Made by a program: the position numbers and the translations under genes. From NCBI GenBank assembly GCA_019918135.1, contig WBZZ01002059.1:87501-151500 (forward strand): a stretch of 64,000 nucleotides of DNA. Reading direction: 5' to 3'. This DNA is from Paulinella micropora. Its lineage: Eukaryota > Cercozoa > Imbricatea > Euglyphida > Paulinellidae. Every line of letters begins with the position of its first letter. Position 1 is the stretch's first letter. The notes beneath the pieces were generated by a model that saw nothing but the letters and a program-made list of their open reading frames with translations, was not told the DNA's origin and ran no database searches. This document shows positions 11,040-22,626 of this stretch, in pieces.

Positions 11040-11627
11040 AGGGATCGGCTTTCTGTTTTCGTTAAAATAACCAGTCCATCTATCCATATTCTTGTCTGCT
11101 TTTTCGCGATATTTTTTTTCATATTGTTCTTTAAGTTTCCTTCGTTGCTCGTTGTATTTCTTCATGTATTCTTTTTGCTTTTTCTGTTTTTCAGTAAGTG
11201 GGTTTTTAGTTATATTTCCTTTCCTTTCATGATATGCTTTATTGTATTCCTTTATCTTGTCCTTATTTTCTTGGCGATATTGCTTCCTTTTCTGCTGTAA
11301 TTCTTCTTTCTTCTTTTCTTAATATATTTTTTGATATTCCCTTATCTTGTCTTTATTCTTCTCATAATATTCTTTTTGCTTTTTCTGTTTTTCAGTAAGT
11401 GGGTTTTTAGTTATATTTCTTTTCCTTTCATGATATGCTTTATTGTATTCCTTTATCTTGTCCTTATTTTCTTGGCGATATTGCTTCTTCCTTTGTGTTA
11501 TTCTTTCTTTATTCTGTTGATAATATTCCCTTTGGTATTTTTGCATTCTTAAAAATGCGAAACTATCTCCATATTTTTGTGAGATATACTTCTGTCGGTT
11601 TGCGTATTGTTCGGATGCGGTTGGCAT
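11040..11627 (-). pseudogene. Charged repeat protein (KNKDKIKEY type), copy A
   Basis: Read from 11,627 on the minus strand: MPTASEQYANRQKY, then repeats built on NKDKIKEYxKxY and NKERITQRKKQY, nearly all Lys, Glu, Gln, Tyr and Asn. Such low-complexity coiled proteins are frequent in AT-rich large DNA viruses; function is unknown. Similar coding continues towards 11,040. The neighbour in copy B is at 26,918-27,151. Part of a broken element. Confidence 0.5.
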
Positions 11628-11689
11628 TATTGCTTTATAGTAATATTGACCCTTATATTTAATATATATTGACCCTTACGATATCATTT

Positions 11690-12060
11690 TGTTATGTGAG
11701 TGATATATAAGAGCAGGGGAATGAAAATAATCTTATTTATATGTGTCCAACCCCAAGGTTGGCCGTGTCCGACCCGCCCCTTACGAGGTTGGACACTTTT
11801 TCGGTATTAAATTTCGGTATTTATTATATTATTCTTCTTTCTATTAACTAAATTTAAACTTGTCCAACCTGTCCAACCTTTTATTAAGAAATAGTAAATT
11901 TTCCGAGGTGTGGGGGTACTCTATACTATACACCTTAAAAAATTCCGCCCGCGGGTTCGTTGGACTCGGACTCGGACACCGATTATTAATACAAACAAAA
12001 ATATTCTCTCTCACACTGCTACTATTGACAACAACTGGCCAAGTGGTTTTTAACAACATT
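11690..12060. promoter_or_regulatory. Conserved non-coding block with TGTCCAACC iterons (copy A)
   Basis: Holds at least four TGTCCAACC/GGTTGGACA motifs: facing copies flank a hairpin at 11,741-11,793, and a direct pair lies at 11,862-11,879. A GC-rich CCGCCCGCGGG motif follows at about 11,946, which stands out in AT-rich DNA. A TATATAAGAGCAGG motif lies at about 11,704. The same parts recur in the same order in copy B (27,290-27,600) although intervening bases differ. Candidate replication origin or divergent control region; no gene is seen here. Confidence 0.55.
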
Positions 12061-12121
12061 TAGGGACATATCAGGGGTTTATGACGATTTATTATTTAAA
12101 ATAATTAAAATAATATAATTA

Positions 12122-12128
12122 TATATAA
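12122..12128 (+). promoter_or_regulatory. TATATAA box, 8 bp before start (small basic protein, A)
   Basis: TATATAA with an 8-bp gap to the ATG at 12,137. Copy B has the identical box and gap at 27,712-27,718 and 27,727. Confidence 0.65.
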
Positions 12129-12136
12129 AGGACATA

Positions 12137-12363
12137 ATGCAGAGGATACCTCAATTCACTAAGGAAGAAGTGGTTCAACGGAGAAGGGAACGAGCAAAAG
12201 CATTTTTGAAGGCTAATCCTGATAAGAACAGGGCGAACGCGAAGGCATACTATTATAAGAACTAAGAGAGGATAAAATTATTACGGAAGGACAAATATGA
12301 AAAACAAAAAGCGGAATTAATTGAATTAAGGACTTTTCGTAATAACATGTTAAATAATATATA
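12137..12363 (+). pseudogene. Small basic protein, copy A
   Basis: Counterpart of the 75-residue protein at 27,727 in copy B. It starts MQRIPQFTKEEVVQRR and is rich in Lys, Arg and Asn with a helix-forming pattern. It is placed between the iteron block and the zinc-finger gene in both copies, which would suit a DNA-binding accessory, but no family is recognised. Broken in this copy. Confidence 0.5.
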
Positions 12364-12403
12364 ATTTATTTTATATATTCCTGTAAAAAAATATATACAC
12401 TAT

Positions 12404-12410
12404 TATATAA
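12404..12410 (+). promoter_or_regulatory. TATATAA box, 3 bp before start (zinc-finger gene, A)
   Basis: TATATAA followed by ACC and the ATG at 12,414. Box and gap are the same in copy B (27,986-27,992, ATG 27,996). Confidence 0.65.
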
Positions 12411-12413
12411 ACC

Positions 12414-12926
12414 ATGGACACCTCTCGCCGCCGATCGTATTGGACATACGACGACCTAAGACTTCAGTTGGATTATGTAAGTGGAAATTATTTCCTAAAT
12501 CTAGTCAATGCAGTTTCATTTATGTCCCCCGATGGAAAGTGGAACACGAACGACTGGAAACTTGTGGAAAGTATAGAAAACGGGGCGGAACAATATTGTT
12601 GTTGCTCACACGAGATTACAAAGAATTACATTATAAAAAATGTAAAAAACGGAAACGAAATGGTGCTGGGATCTGAATGTATCAAGCGGTTTAAGAATGA
12701 TAAAATGAACGAAGACATGTCATTGCTTATTCGCACTCTTGACAATCCGAACATTAAATTTTGTTGTTATTGTAATAGCAATAGGGCAATTCCAAAAAAG
12801 ATAGTAGAAAAATATCCGAACAGGGACAAATATTACCATAAGACATGCCTTATAAAGAAATTAAAGTATTGCGAACTTTGCGGACAATTCAAAGGATTTA
12901 TTAAATGTGGATGCTTGAATAAGTAA
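12414..12926 (+). CDS. Zinc-finger protein of virus-like element, copy A (170 aa)
   Basis: Intact frame of 170 residues. The middle part reads CCCSHEITKNYIIKN, then a MVLGSECIKRF segment; paired cysteines followed by a G-S-x-C-I-K-R-F strand is a pattern I know from small zinc-binding proteins of giant viruses. The C-terminal third has more Cys pairs (CCYCNS and CELCGQFK...CGC). It lies directly upstream of the PrimPol-helicase gene, with its own TATATAA box, so a role in replication or transcription control is plausible but not shown. Confidence 0.7.
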   Translation: MDTSRRRSYWTYDDLRLQLDYVSGNYFLNLVNAVSFMSPDGKWNTNDWKLVESIENGAEQYCCCSHEITKNYIIKNVKNGNEMVLGSECIKRFKNDKMNEDMSLLIRTLDNPNIKFCCYCNSNRAIPKKIVEKYPNRDKYYHKTCLIKKLKYCELCGQFKGFIKCGCLNK

Positions 12927-13052
12927 AAAAAATAACTTCTTTTTTTTTGTATAAAGATATATAAAAAATTATATATATTAAGGATAGCGATATATATGGA
13001 TATACGGATATATAGAATAATTAATTTATTTTTATAAAAAGATCCGAGCGAC

Positions 13053-13059
13053 TATATAA
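13053..13059 (+). promoter_or_regulatory. TATATAA box, 1 bp before start (PrimPol-helicase, A)
   Basis: TATATAA, one base, then the ATG at 13,061. Identical arrangement at 28,633-28,641 in copy B. Such a short gap means that transcripts would begin in or after the start codon if this were a classical TATA box, so it may act as a virus-type initiator element. Confidence 0.65.
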
Positions 13060-13060
13060 G

Positions 13061-15501
13061 ATGACCGCACCGACACTGACCAATGAGCAATGGTATTGGA
13101 AACAAGAAGAAGCACTGAGAGATAAACCGCAGGACGCGGTCCTTATCAAGTGGGGGAACAAGCAATTCACCACTGTGCCATTTCAATAGGATTTCGTGGC
13201 ATTGATTGAAAAAACGCCAGAGGAACAAAGACAATACTATGAAGTATTAATGGAAAACAAACCCCAACGAATGTTTGCCGACATTGATGGCGATGAATTA
13301 TCAATCTCACGAGAAAAAATGTATGAGCGATGGAACACGCTTATGGAAAATGTATTTGCTAATGTAGGCTTGAAGTATAACCCTAAAAAAGCAAGATACT
13401 TGGATGCGAGTAAGAATGGTAAAATGTCGTGCCATTTTTCTTACGATAATGGCTTGGTGTTTGAAAACTGCGAAACACAAAAAGAGTTTTGGAAATATGC
13501 GGAAGTGGTAATTGAAAAAGATTCCGACCTCTGTTTCACATTTGAACGAGCCGACAAGAATATTGAATTGCGAACCATACTTGATATTTCTGTTTATAAC
13601 AAAAACAGGGCTCACTATCTATTCTCATAAAGATGGTAGCGACCGCGTTTTGCTTCCGTATTCATACACGCCAAAAACAAACACTTTGAAACTGCTACAA
13701 GATGTAGAAATAGACGATTACTTGATTATGCGACCCGATGACGATACATTTTACAATATTAAAATTCCCGAATATACAACTTTGAAACGATATCAACATA
13801 TCACATTGGAAGAAATATACGAAATCATACTCAGCAAAATATCAAATGTGGAAATTGTTGAAAAAAAAGCAGAGAATGTTTATTTTAAAAACCATAGGGA
13901 CACGGATATGTATCATAAACGGAGAAGAAAATAACAGCGACAATTGCTATGTAGTATGGAGAAGAGACGGGTTGTATTTCTACTGCCATGATAGTAATTG
14001 CGAGGGCAAAGGTATAAAAATTTACGAACTATCTCCCCGTCGTCCGTAATATCAACACGATTGAAGATTTACGACGACTTGCCGACGAATGTAATAATTT
14101 GGAAAAATTCACAGAGTTGATAGATACTGGTTTGGCTTGGATGAATAAATCATACACTTTTGCCAACTTAGCAAAGCCGACCATAATTGAAGAATATGTT
14201 TATTCCAAAGGTAAGCAGGTGTTCCGCTACAAGACGGAATCAGCGATGGAATCATTCTTCAAAAACAAGAGAGTAAAGACTAATTTATCAAAGGAGGATT
14301 GGATAGCACTAGGCAAAAACTCCGCCACATTGAATGTTATTGATTTGTATAAAATGTGGAACACACACCCGAAAAGACGCGAAGTGAATGATGTAATCTT
14401 TGATCCTAAGGCATACTTTGATAACGACAAACAAGGGTTTTATAACTTGTTTAAGGGCTTTAAAATTCCAGCGGACACATTAGAAGATGTGAAATCATTC
14501 ACGGGGGAAGAAGAAAAAAATGAAGCATTCTTTCAACATATCCTAAACCGATGGTGTGGAGGAAGACAAGACATATATAAAAAGGTGCTTGACATGTTTG
14601 CGAGCATTTACCAAAAGCCGTGGCAAAAACTACACTTGTCATTAGTTTTAACGAGCACTGAACGAGCAGGAAAGGGTATTATTCTTGAAGTATTCAAAGA
14701 CATAATAGGTGCCGATTATTACTTCCAGCCGTCCGATGTTAAAGAAATATTAGGTGATTTCAATGCCCGACTAGCAAAAGCAATTGTAGTATTTATGGAC
14801 GAAATGGTCTGGGGAGGTGATAAAGAACGAGCTGGGACAATTAAGAAACTTGTATCAGAAAACACACTTACTCTTAAACAAAATATTTACCAAATCTAAC
14901 ACTAGAAAATATGTTATTCTTGGTCCTTGCTTCAAACGAAGAATGGGTAGTGCCAGCAGGCACCACAGAGCAACGATGGCTAGTTCTTGAAGTTTCTGAC
15001 GAATTAGCACTTATGAAAACAGACGAGAAAAGAAAAGTGATTACAGATATTAGATCTATTGACAGGCAACGACTGGCGAAGTTTCTTCTTGAAAGAGACC
15101 TCAGCGATTTTAACGACCGCGAAACAATTATTACAAAGGGACTACGAGAACAAAAAGTGAAATCCCTTTCAAAGTTGAGAAAGTGGTTGTTGGATTGCTT
15201 AAACTTGGGATATATTACAAACCAATTTCCAGAAATTCATTTTGGCAAGGAAGTTTCAAAAGAAACATTGTATGATGTGCATAAAGCAAATGTAAATGAT
15301 CCACACACTTCACGGGTAAGTTTCTGGACTAGCCTTAGAAAACTAATGCCAAATATGGTAGAAAAGAAGAAAATGATGGAAGCAGGCGCGAGAGTTAGAT
15401 ATGTAGATTTACCAACATTAGAAGAATGCAAAAATCAATGGAAGGTTATTTATGGTGATAATGAATGGGCTTTTGACGACGACAATGATGATGAAGAATA
15501 A
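13061..15501 (+). pseudogene. PrimPol-SF3 helicase of virus-like element, copy A (fossil)
   Basis: Start at 13,061 chosen from the TATATAA box and the copy B match. The N-terminal part resembles archaeo-eukaryotic primases: RMFADIDGDEL (about 13,265) and DISVYNKNRA (about 13,580). A Cys/His cluster YFYCHDSNCEGKG follows (about 13,975). The C-terminal part is an SF3-type helicase with Walker A-like STERAGKG (about 14,655), Walker B IVVFMDEM (about 14,785) and an LVLASNEEW sensor-like strand (about 14,918). The STERAGKG form, with G in place of S/T, is typical of the DUF5906/D5-like group. These proteins prime and unwind DNA in viruses, satellites and plasmids. Broken, with a few interruptions. 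Confidence 0.75.
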
Positions 15502-15534
15502 ATAATATAAAACGGATTTTTTTTGTTGTGCTTA

Positions 15535-15541
15535 TATATAA
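15535..15541 (+). promoter_or_regulatory. TATATAA box, 1 bp before start (15,543 gene, A)
   Basis: TATATAA, C, then ATG at 15,543. The same box and gap in copy B at 42,862-42,870. This supports 15,543 over the upstream in-frame ATG at 15,528. Confidence 0.65.
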
Positions 15542-15542
15542 C

Positions 15543-15953
15543 ATGTCATCAACTAAAAAAGATTATCTGAGCCAAATAGAAAAATGGACTCATTTAAGTA
15601 GCGACATAAAACTACCAACAAGCAAATCACTTAAACCTGATATCGTCGCATTTTACGAAAAATACCGACCCGAACAAAATCAACAGAGTGATAATGTTGA
15701 AGTTGTATTGCCTTCTTCCGATACGATGAAAAAATTCTTTGATGACGAACTAGAAACAACAGAAGAATTTACACCTTTTAAAGAAAGTGATTTGAAGGAG
15801 ACTGGTATCACCGAAATCAAAACGAATGTGGGAGAAGAACTGGCGAAAAAAGAATTATTAGTTCTAGAAGCATCCACACCGCCAAATGAGAAGAAAACAC
15901 CGATTAAAGCAAAGCGAAATCCGCCCAGAGCGGGTATAGTTGCTATGAAATAA
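15543..15953 (+). CDS. Unknown acidic/basic protein of virus-like element, copy A
   Basis: About 136 residues: a conserved N-terminus (KDYLSQIEKWTHLSSDIKLP), an acidic middle and a Lys/Pro-rich end (PIKAKRNPP). The conserved opening is shared with copy B (42,870). It lies just after the helicase gene. No family is recognised; the disordered middle suggests a scaffold, linker or DNA-coating role, which is a guess. Confidence 0.55.
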   Translation: MSSTKKDYLSQIEKWTHLSSDIKLPTSKSLKPDIVAFYEKYRPEQNQQSDNVEVVLPSSDTMKKFFDDELETTEEFTPFKESDLKETGITEIKTNVGEELAKKELLVLEASTPPNEKKTPIKAKRNPPRAGIVAMK

Positions 15954-15964
15954 TAACGGCACAT

Positions 15965-16201
15965 TTGAAAGTATCAAAAGACCCGTTTAACTTCTTATAT
16001 ATGCAAGTGGAAGACCGCACCATAATGCAGGATGATATGAAGAAATGGCACGAGAGTAGATATGCTCACATACCACCAGACCAACGCCCTATTCTTAAAT
16101 ATGGTAAGTTAGATTATAAGACGTTTTTCCGCGATGTCTTATCTCAACACGAGGGCAAGCTCACGACACTAAAAGATATGTATGACAGGTTTCATGTGTA
16201 A
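15965..16201 (+). CDS. Unknown small protein of virus-like element, copy A
   Basis: 78 residues with MKKWHESRYAHIPPDQR and YGKLDYKTFFRDVL. The same downstream neighbour is present in copy B (43,335-43,535). Its end overlaps the end of the minus-strand gene that follows. No family is recognised. Confidence 0.5.
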   Translation: MKVSKDPFNFLYMQVEDRTIMQDDMKKWHESRYAHIPPDQRPILKYGKLDYKTFFRDVLSQHEGKLTTLKDMYDRFHV

Positions 16202-16825
16202 GCGGCGGTTAGTGCTATGTCTCTCATCACATCAATATTAAAATATGATGGTTTAAAAGATACATAATCCGCGGATGCCGTTTTATAATATACTTCCAAT
16301 GTTATTGGAGCATCTGTCGCATATGTTAATAAAACATCATTAGTCGTATTTCCAGAAATTCGTATTGTTGTATTATTAGTGGTGTCCGCGGGATTTGGAC
16401 AAGTCATTAACCATATCATTTTCATTTGGACTCCATATCTTTGAATTAGCCATATACAATCAAAAGACTTATACTCAATGGCGGTTGTATAATTTAGCAC
16501 TTCGCTGTAAAAGTCATCAACATTTGTTCCGTCCGTTTTATGAAACCAGAACTGAAAAGTTCCTATTCCAGACGGGGCGGGCAAATTTAACTTCGGACCC
16601 GCGAAAAGATACTTTAATAAAATAACCATATCCCAGATTTGATATTGTTTTGCTACCATAACAGCCCGTGCAAAGAGTAGTGAATGTGGAACTTTCCATC
16701 CACGATCTAAGATCAAGACCAACATAAGCATTTTGAATGTTTCTTGTTAATGTCGGGGTTGCAGTGACGGCAATAGTTTTAGTATCTATTGACTGCTGTT
16801 CTTGCGATCGGCCGAATATATTCAT
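16192..16825 (-). pseudogene. Beta-rich candidate structural protein, copy A (fossil)
   Basis: Counterpart of the 214-residue protein at 43,526-44,170. It starts MNIFGRSQEQQSIDTKTIAV and ends near a conserved SYFNIDVMRDIALTA. It is divergently transcribed from the fibre gene, with about 50 bp between start codons, which suggests shared control and a shared virion role. Broken in this copy. Confidence 0.5.
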
Positions 16826-16874
16826 ATTTTTTTTTAACTATATATTCTACGATATAAAATAATTCTATTAAATC

Positions 16875-19651
16875 ATGAACCATTTGGGCAATCCATGGAC
16901 ATATCATTTTTATGGCTCTGTCATAGTGGATGAGAATTTAGAAATTGATGGAGTATTATATGGAGATCATATTGAAGCAAACTCAATACAAGCAAGGACT
17001 GACGACATAACAATATCATCGCGAAATAATAACTCCTCTTTGTTGATATCTGATACTGGTTATGTGTCAATCAATAACGAATACGATTTACCGATAGCGG
17101 ACGGCAAAGCAAATCAAGTATTAAAAACGGACGGGTTGGGTAATACTTCATTTGCTACATTAAATTCAAGTTATATAAGCGATTTTGAACTGGATAAATT
17201 AACGGATGTAGTCATTACAGCACCAATAGCTATGAATAGTTATCTAACATATAATTCAATAAACTGGGTAAATAAAACATTTTCGATAAATGTTGATGAA
17301 TATTATGTTGGTATGGGCGGTAATTTGAATATAACAGGTGTAAATTTATTAAATACAAAAGATGTTGATACTTGGATATCTGAGCACGAAGATAATAATG
17401 ATAAAGTGTCAGCAGACGGCTCAATTAATACACACAGCGATGTTTTAATTACAGGCACACCCGCCAATAACCAACTGCTCATTTATAGCACAGGGCAATG
17501 GAGAAACACAAACTCACCTTTTCTTAGATTGGATGGTCTCGCTATGATGTTTGGAGATTTAAATATGGGAGGTTTTAACATAACAAATGTCGGTAATGTT
17601 GATGGTATCGATGTTTCCACCCTTGACACTTCTGTGGTTAAATTAACAGGAGACCAAACCATAGCAGGGAACAAAATATTTACTACTTATTTGGGTATAA
17701 AAGATTCAAATCCATTAAATACAGGGAAGTTATTCTTCAATTACAACAATAATACGGGTTCTATTTATTCATCGGAGGTAGGTGGAGCAACGGGATATCC
17801 ACTATCTATTGTCGGTTCGTCCATAACCCTCGCTTCTACCACGGGGAGTGGAATAACATTGACGGGCAATGTTTTAAATTTTAACAGCACAACAGCAATC
17901 AGCGGACTTCCAGCACCATTCTATAACGGCGATGCTTCAACAAAAGCATATACTCAACGGCTATGACGGGCAGTTTAAATATGGGCGGTTTTGCGATTAC
18001 GAATGTAGGCAATGTTGATGGTGTTGATGTTTCTACTCTTGACACTTCTGTCGTTAAACTAACAGGAGACCAAACCATAGCAGGGAATAAAAAATTTACA
18101 TCAACTTTAGAAGTAAGTGGTTCGTCCAATCCTACTACTTTTGATGGTATTGGCATAGCCTTTGATACAAAAATAGGAATGATTGCAGCACAAAAAACAG
18201 CAACAGCGACTTGGTATCCGATACAAATAACTGGTTCGTATGTAGAGTTATATTCAGGCAATACTTTAATTATAACCGCAACTGGAACAACATTAAGTTT
18301 GAATAACAACAAAATAACAAACTTAGCCACACCATCAGCAACAACGGACGGAGCAAACAAAAGTTATGTGGATACATTAGACGGGCAAAATGTGAAACTA
18401 ACAGGAAACCAAACCATAGCAGGAATTAAGACATATAGCAGTGGCGTTGAAATAACTGGAAATTCAATCAATTCAACAACAAAAGGCACATTCATCGTTT
18501 TCAATTCTACCAGTAATATCGGGTCAATTGCTAGTTTGGATATGAAAACTGCAACATATTACAACTTTGAAATTTCTGCGAAAAAAATAAGTTTTATTAT
18601 TGACGGGACGATTGTTTCGTGGTTTAATGCTACTTGCTTAGATTGTAATAGTAGTCGGATTGTTAATCTAGGAGCACCACAAAATGCGAATGAAGCGGTA
18701 AATAGGCAATATCTGGATGACAATTGTGTGAAACTAACAACAGACCAAACCATAACAGGAAGTAAAACATTTAATGGGGCGAGCACTGTGATAAAATATC
18801 TAACTTTAACAAACAATGCCGATTTTAATAATCAAACTATCATTAATGGTGGAAATATAACATATAATGGGGCGAGGATATTAAACCAAAATGGAGGGGA
18901 CATATTCTTTTCACAGACATCAGGAGATTATCAATATTTCTTATTTACTCTAAATACTGCTACAAGCGGAACCGCGAACCAACGAGGTTATGTATTTACG
19001 AATGTAGCATTTGATGCAAAAGGAGCAGGACTTTATATTTCAAAACTTTTGGATAATAAAAGTGCTTCGTCTGACATTGTCCGTTTTAACAATGCTGGCG
19101 GTATGCGATTTTATGGTGCCTTAGATATGAATTCAAACAACATAACAAATGGTGGAACAATAACAGGAACTACATTAACGGCAACTGCTGGCATGACTAC
19201 AACAACATTAACAACAAGCGACAAAATAACAACAGCATCAGGTATGCCAATAATCATAGGCAATACAACAAAAGGAGTAGGAGCAACAGGCGGATTAGAA
19301 ATATATGGAACTGCGAGCGATCCCGCGGGGCCACATATACAGGCAATAACGACAGCGGATGGGCATCCAGTTTTTCAAATGTGGAATTATGCTCATAATG
19401 ATATTAATTTAGGTTTTGATGCTTATGTGTCTGGAGGGATATGGAAATCATCTTCTGCTACATCTAACTTTGTAATACAAAAAGGAACTAACCTTACTTT
19501 CTATTATAAATCAGGAGTAGCGGTGGGGAATACTGTATCGTTTAATGTCGCAATGAACATCAGTAGCACAACGGGCTTATTAACAGCAAATGCGGGTATA
19601 TCAACAACAACATTAACAGCAAGTGGATTAATAACGGCAAACATTCCTTTT
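16875..19651 (+). pseudogene. Long fibre gene with KLTGDQTIAG repeats, copy A (fossil)
   Basis: Starts MNHLGNPWTYHFYGS. At least four repeats of the V-K-L-T-x-D/N-Q-T-I-A/T-G-x-K-T-F type occur (about 17,635, 18,050, 18,390 and 18,725), between Thr/Asn/Gly-rich stretches typical of trimeric beta-helical fibres. This repeat type is known from tail fibres of phages and from large-virus surface fibres, often with an S74 chaperone at the C-terminus; such a domain is seen at 6.5-7.4 kb. Likely receptor-binding or surface fibre. Broken. Confidence 0.7.
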
Positions 19652-22051
19652 GCCCTTGATGTAATGAATGGTGAAGTCATACTCCGCCAATTCCAACTGC
19701 CACCTGGCCAACCTACCTGTATGATCTCCAGACATGAGCCATAGCAGGTTATGATGGTCCGTTCTAACCAAAATGTTAGGAGTACCCCACAGGTATTCCC
19801 GCAACCTCTGGAAAGCCCACACTATGGCGAGTGCTTCCCGCTGCCCTGTGCAGTATTCCTTTTCCGCCGGTATCAGCTGCCGGCTGATGAACATAACGGG
19901 CCGCAACTGCCCAATGGACTTGTCCATCTGTTGAAGCACCGCTCCTACCGCGTACGAAGACGCGTCAGTGTCGAGCACGAACTGTTCCTTCCAGTCAGGT
20001 AACATAAGAACTCGACCTCCCTGCCTTGGGTCTTTAGCGATCTCATCCTTGAGCTCCGCTATCACTCTCGTGACTTCCTCCGGCCATGGGTCGTCCCCGA
20101 CCCCTTGCTTCAGGAATTTCCTGACCACCGCTACTCTTTCCGCAAACCCCGGAATGAATTCACCATAATACTGAGCCAGCGATATAAAGGAATGTAAGTC
20201 CGTCCGAGTCTTTGGCATCGGCATAGACGCTACATAGTTCCTCTTTTCATATGCAATCGCACACCGACCCTCTGAGATCTCATATCCCAGGTACTGTATC
20301 TTTCTTTGTGCGAAGTCACATTTCTGTGCATTCAAGCGCAATCCAAACGCGCTTATACGTCGCAAGACGTCCTGCACGTGTTCCACGTGTTTCTCCATAC
20401 TCTCTGAATAAATGATAATATCATCTATGTAACAGAAAGCATAATCCTCCGTCGACCCAAGACGAACCACCGTCGCCTCATCGTCGTACTCCTTCCCCAG
20501 CATCTTAGTCATAGCATGCTGAAATAGACCCGGAGAGCACTTAAGACCCATCGGTAATACCTTCCACACGTATGTAGTCATTCCAACCATAAACGCTGTG
20601 AGATACCGACATGACTCATTAAGAGGGATTTGCCAAAACCCGCTCTTAAGATCAAGCGTAGTATACACCTTCGCATGCTTGAGCCGGTTGATCCCCTTCC
20701 TGAGATCCGGTACCGGTGTCTCGATCTGCTTCAGAATCTTATTGATCCTATAGTAATTGATACACATACGTAAGGACCCATCCGGCTTGGGCGCCATACG
20801 CACAGGTGAAGACACCTCCGATAAGCGTGCCTCAATGATGTCCTTCTCCAAAAGCTCCTGAGTGATTTCCCGAGCCATCCGATCCTCGTGATAGCTCATA
20901 CGTGACGGTCTCCTGTGACCCACCACGTCTTCACCCAGCTTCCGTCCAAAGTTAGCCTCGTAACCCCGAACAGAGCCCGCCTCAAGAGGCCCAAATACCT
21001 CCATATTATTCTCCAAGATACCCTTGAGGGCATCTCGCTCCTTCATAGTACCTTGCCAAGTACTATATTTCTCCGCAATAGCCTTTTCCGCGGCTATCCT
21101 AGCCTCCTCAATCTCCTTATGAGAGGCCTTACGTGATAACTGCGCCACATCCTCCATCGGAATAGGCCGCTCATCCTCACGTACCATCGTCCCATGGTAC
21201 CTAGTTTCCTCCTTGCCTCTCCACTGGGCAAGCTGTGCCACATGATCTATGATAATGGCATATTGCATTGCATGCGTGCGGTGATATATACCCGATATCC
21301 AAGAGAAGGCTTGCTTTCTCACATCCGCCATCTCACGTTGCATTAACTTGGCCCCATAAGCCAACGCCTTCTCCTTCGTCCCCAATCGTAAAGCCAAGAC
21401 CAGCTTATGGCCTCTATGTGGGATCGGGACCGGGTCATCAATAATATGATCCTCTATATCCCGCCACCACATTTCCGTCCGAGTTCCCACTGGGATGACT
21501 ATAGTGAAATCATCCACCGATAGCCTGGTTTTCAAGACCTCCTTAATGGCCTTGACTCCCTTAGGGAAAAACAAATTATCATCCCAGTGACTCTTCAAGA
21601 AGGCTTCTACGATCGGCTTAGGCTGCTTGACCGGCAGCTTATGTTGGGTAACATTCCAAACCACATGAGACGTCGTGGTCGAATGCACATCTATATAGAC
21701 ATGCTGATCACCGGCATCCTCCATGCCCGCAATCGTACCCCGCAACAATTCCGCTTTTGCTGCGTAGAGGTGTTCCAACCTCGCGTCTATCGCGGCCACT
21801 ACCGCCTCATCCTTTGCGGAATCCCTACAGTCCACGTTCACGACCCTCACGTCGCGTGGGTCCCTGTAGGCCCAGCCAAAGGTTGTGGTCATGACATATT
21901 CCGTCTCCTGTATCTTGTCGTCAGAATTGTCAGCAACCACACTTGCTTCCCCAGAGTCCCCCGACTCTACTGTGCATACATGGAAGAACGAGGCTGTTAC
22001 AGGCTCCTGAATGTGGGGTGTGACAGAAGGCTCCGTGCCCTCGGACACCAC
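19652..22051 (-). CDS. Reverse transcriptase and RNase H region of the Ty3/gypsy element
   Basis: RT signatures in order: PDGSLRMCINYYRINK, TTLDLKSGFWQIPL, VLPMGLKCSPGLFQ, FCYIDDIIIYS and QYLGYEIS. RNase H follows with FVLDTDASSYAVGAVL, REALAIVWAFQRLREYL and VRTDHHNLLWL, ending at FTIHYIKGKRN. All are standard for Ty3/gypsy. The large N-terminal part (from 22,051 to about 20,900) is a linker with no recognised domain. Confidence 0.85.
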
Positions 22052-22626
22052 CTTTGTCCACCCCAGTCAGCGCGCATGACTGGTGAGACACTCACATCCA
22101 AATCGTGCGCTACCGCACATTGGCCTTCCCGCCGTAAAGGTTCATACGGTACTACCTCGTACCGCGGAGCCACCTCGGATCCACCGTACTGCACCACGTT
22201 CAGATCCGTATAAATCCGAGCGTGCATTCGTCTGAGGTTCCGCAGCCCCAACAGGAGACCACCAGCAAAGGCTGGGACGACCCAAAACCGATGAGAGAAA
22301 GACTTCCCGTCTTTCAAAAGGAACGTAAGCATGACTGACCCTGAGACCCCGGTCATGCCTCCCACTCCCTTGATCCTCAACCGACACGGCCGAAACCCGT
22401 GTCTAAACCATGGTTCCCTGCTCCATAGTTCAATAAATTCCTTCCCGAGTACATTTAGAGATGCCATTGTATCATTGCCCACAATGCATTCCTGCTGTAC
22501 ATCCTCAAAAAAAAATTTAGTGAATAATAAAGGCAATTCAGCTTTCCCCGGGCCACACCCGTCCGCTGAAAGTGCTTCATAACCACCAAAATATTTACTA
22601 TCAAGCGCCTTCGACGCTAACTCCAC
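21997..22626 (-). CDS. Retropepsin-like region of the Ty3/gypsy element
   Basis: Between gag and RT, where Metaviridae carry the aspartic protease. It shows an IVGNDTMASLNVLG strand-loop where the catalytic Asp motif is expected and a GLLLGLRNLRRM segment resembling the second conserved strand (LLGxxxL). Weak similarity, so the assignment rests largely on position. Confidence 0.45.
   Translation of the reverse strand: MELASKALDSKYFGGYEALSADGCGPGKAELPLLFTKFFFEDVQQECIVGNDTMASLNVLGKEFIELWSREPWFRHGFRPCRLRIKGVGGMTGVSGSVMLTFLLKDGKSFSHRFWVVPAFAGGLLLGLRNLRRMHARIYTDLNVVQYGGSEVAPRYEVVPYEPLRREGQCAVAHDLDVSVSPVMRADWGGQRWCPRARSLLSHPTFRSL

Larger units (their letters stand above)
10479..19651 (+). mobile_element. 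Virus-like element A, main part (fossil)
   Basis: AT-rich block with, in order: terminal palindrome, charged repeat protein (minus), iteron-like non-coding block, small basic protein, zinc-finger protein, PrimPol-SF3 helicase, two small proteins, a minus-strand beta-rich protein and a long fibre gene. The right-hand part lies at 6,225-7,427. Copy B has the same gene order; in the stretches I compared by eye about nine bases in ten agree. No major capsid, ATPase, protease, polymerase B or integrase is seen, so it fits neither Polinton nor virophage definitions. Broken, with about six to ten interruptions; clearly older than the retroelement. Confidence 0.75.
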
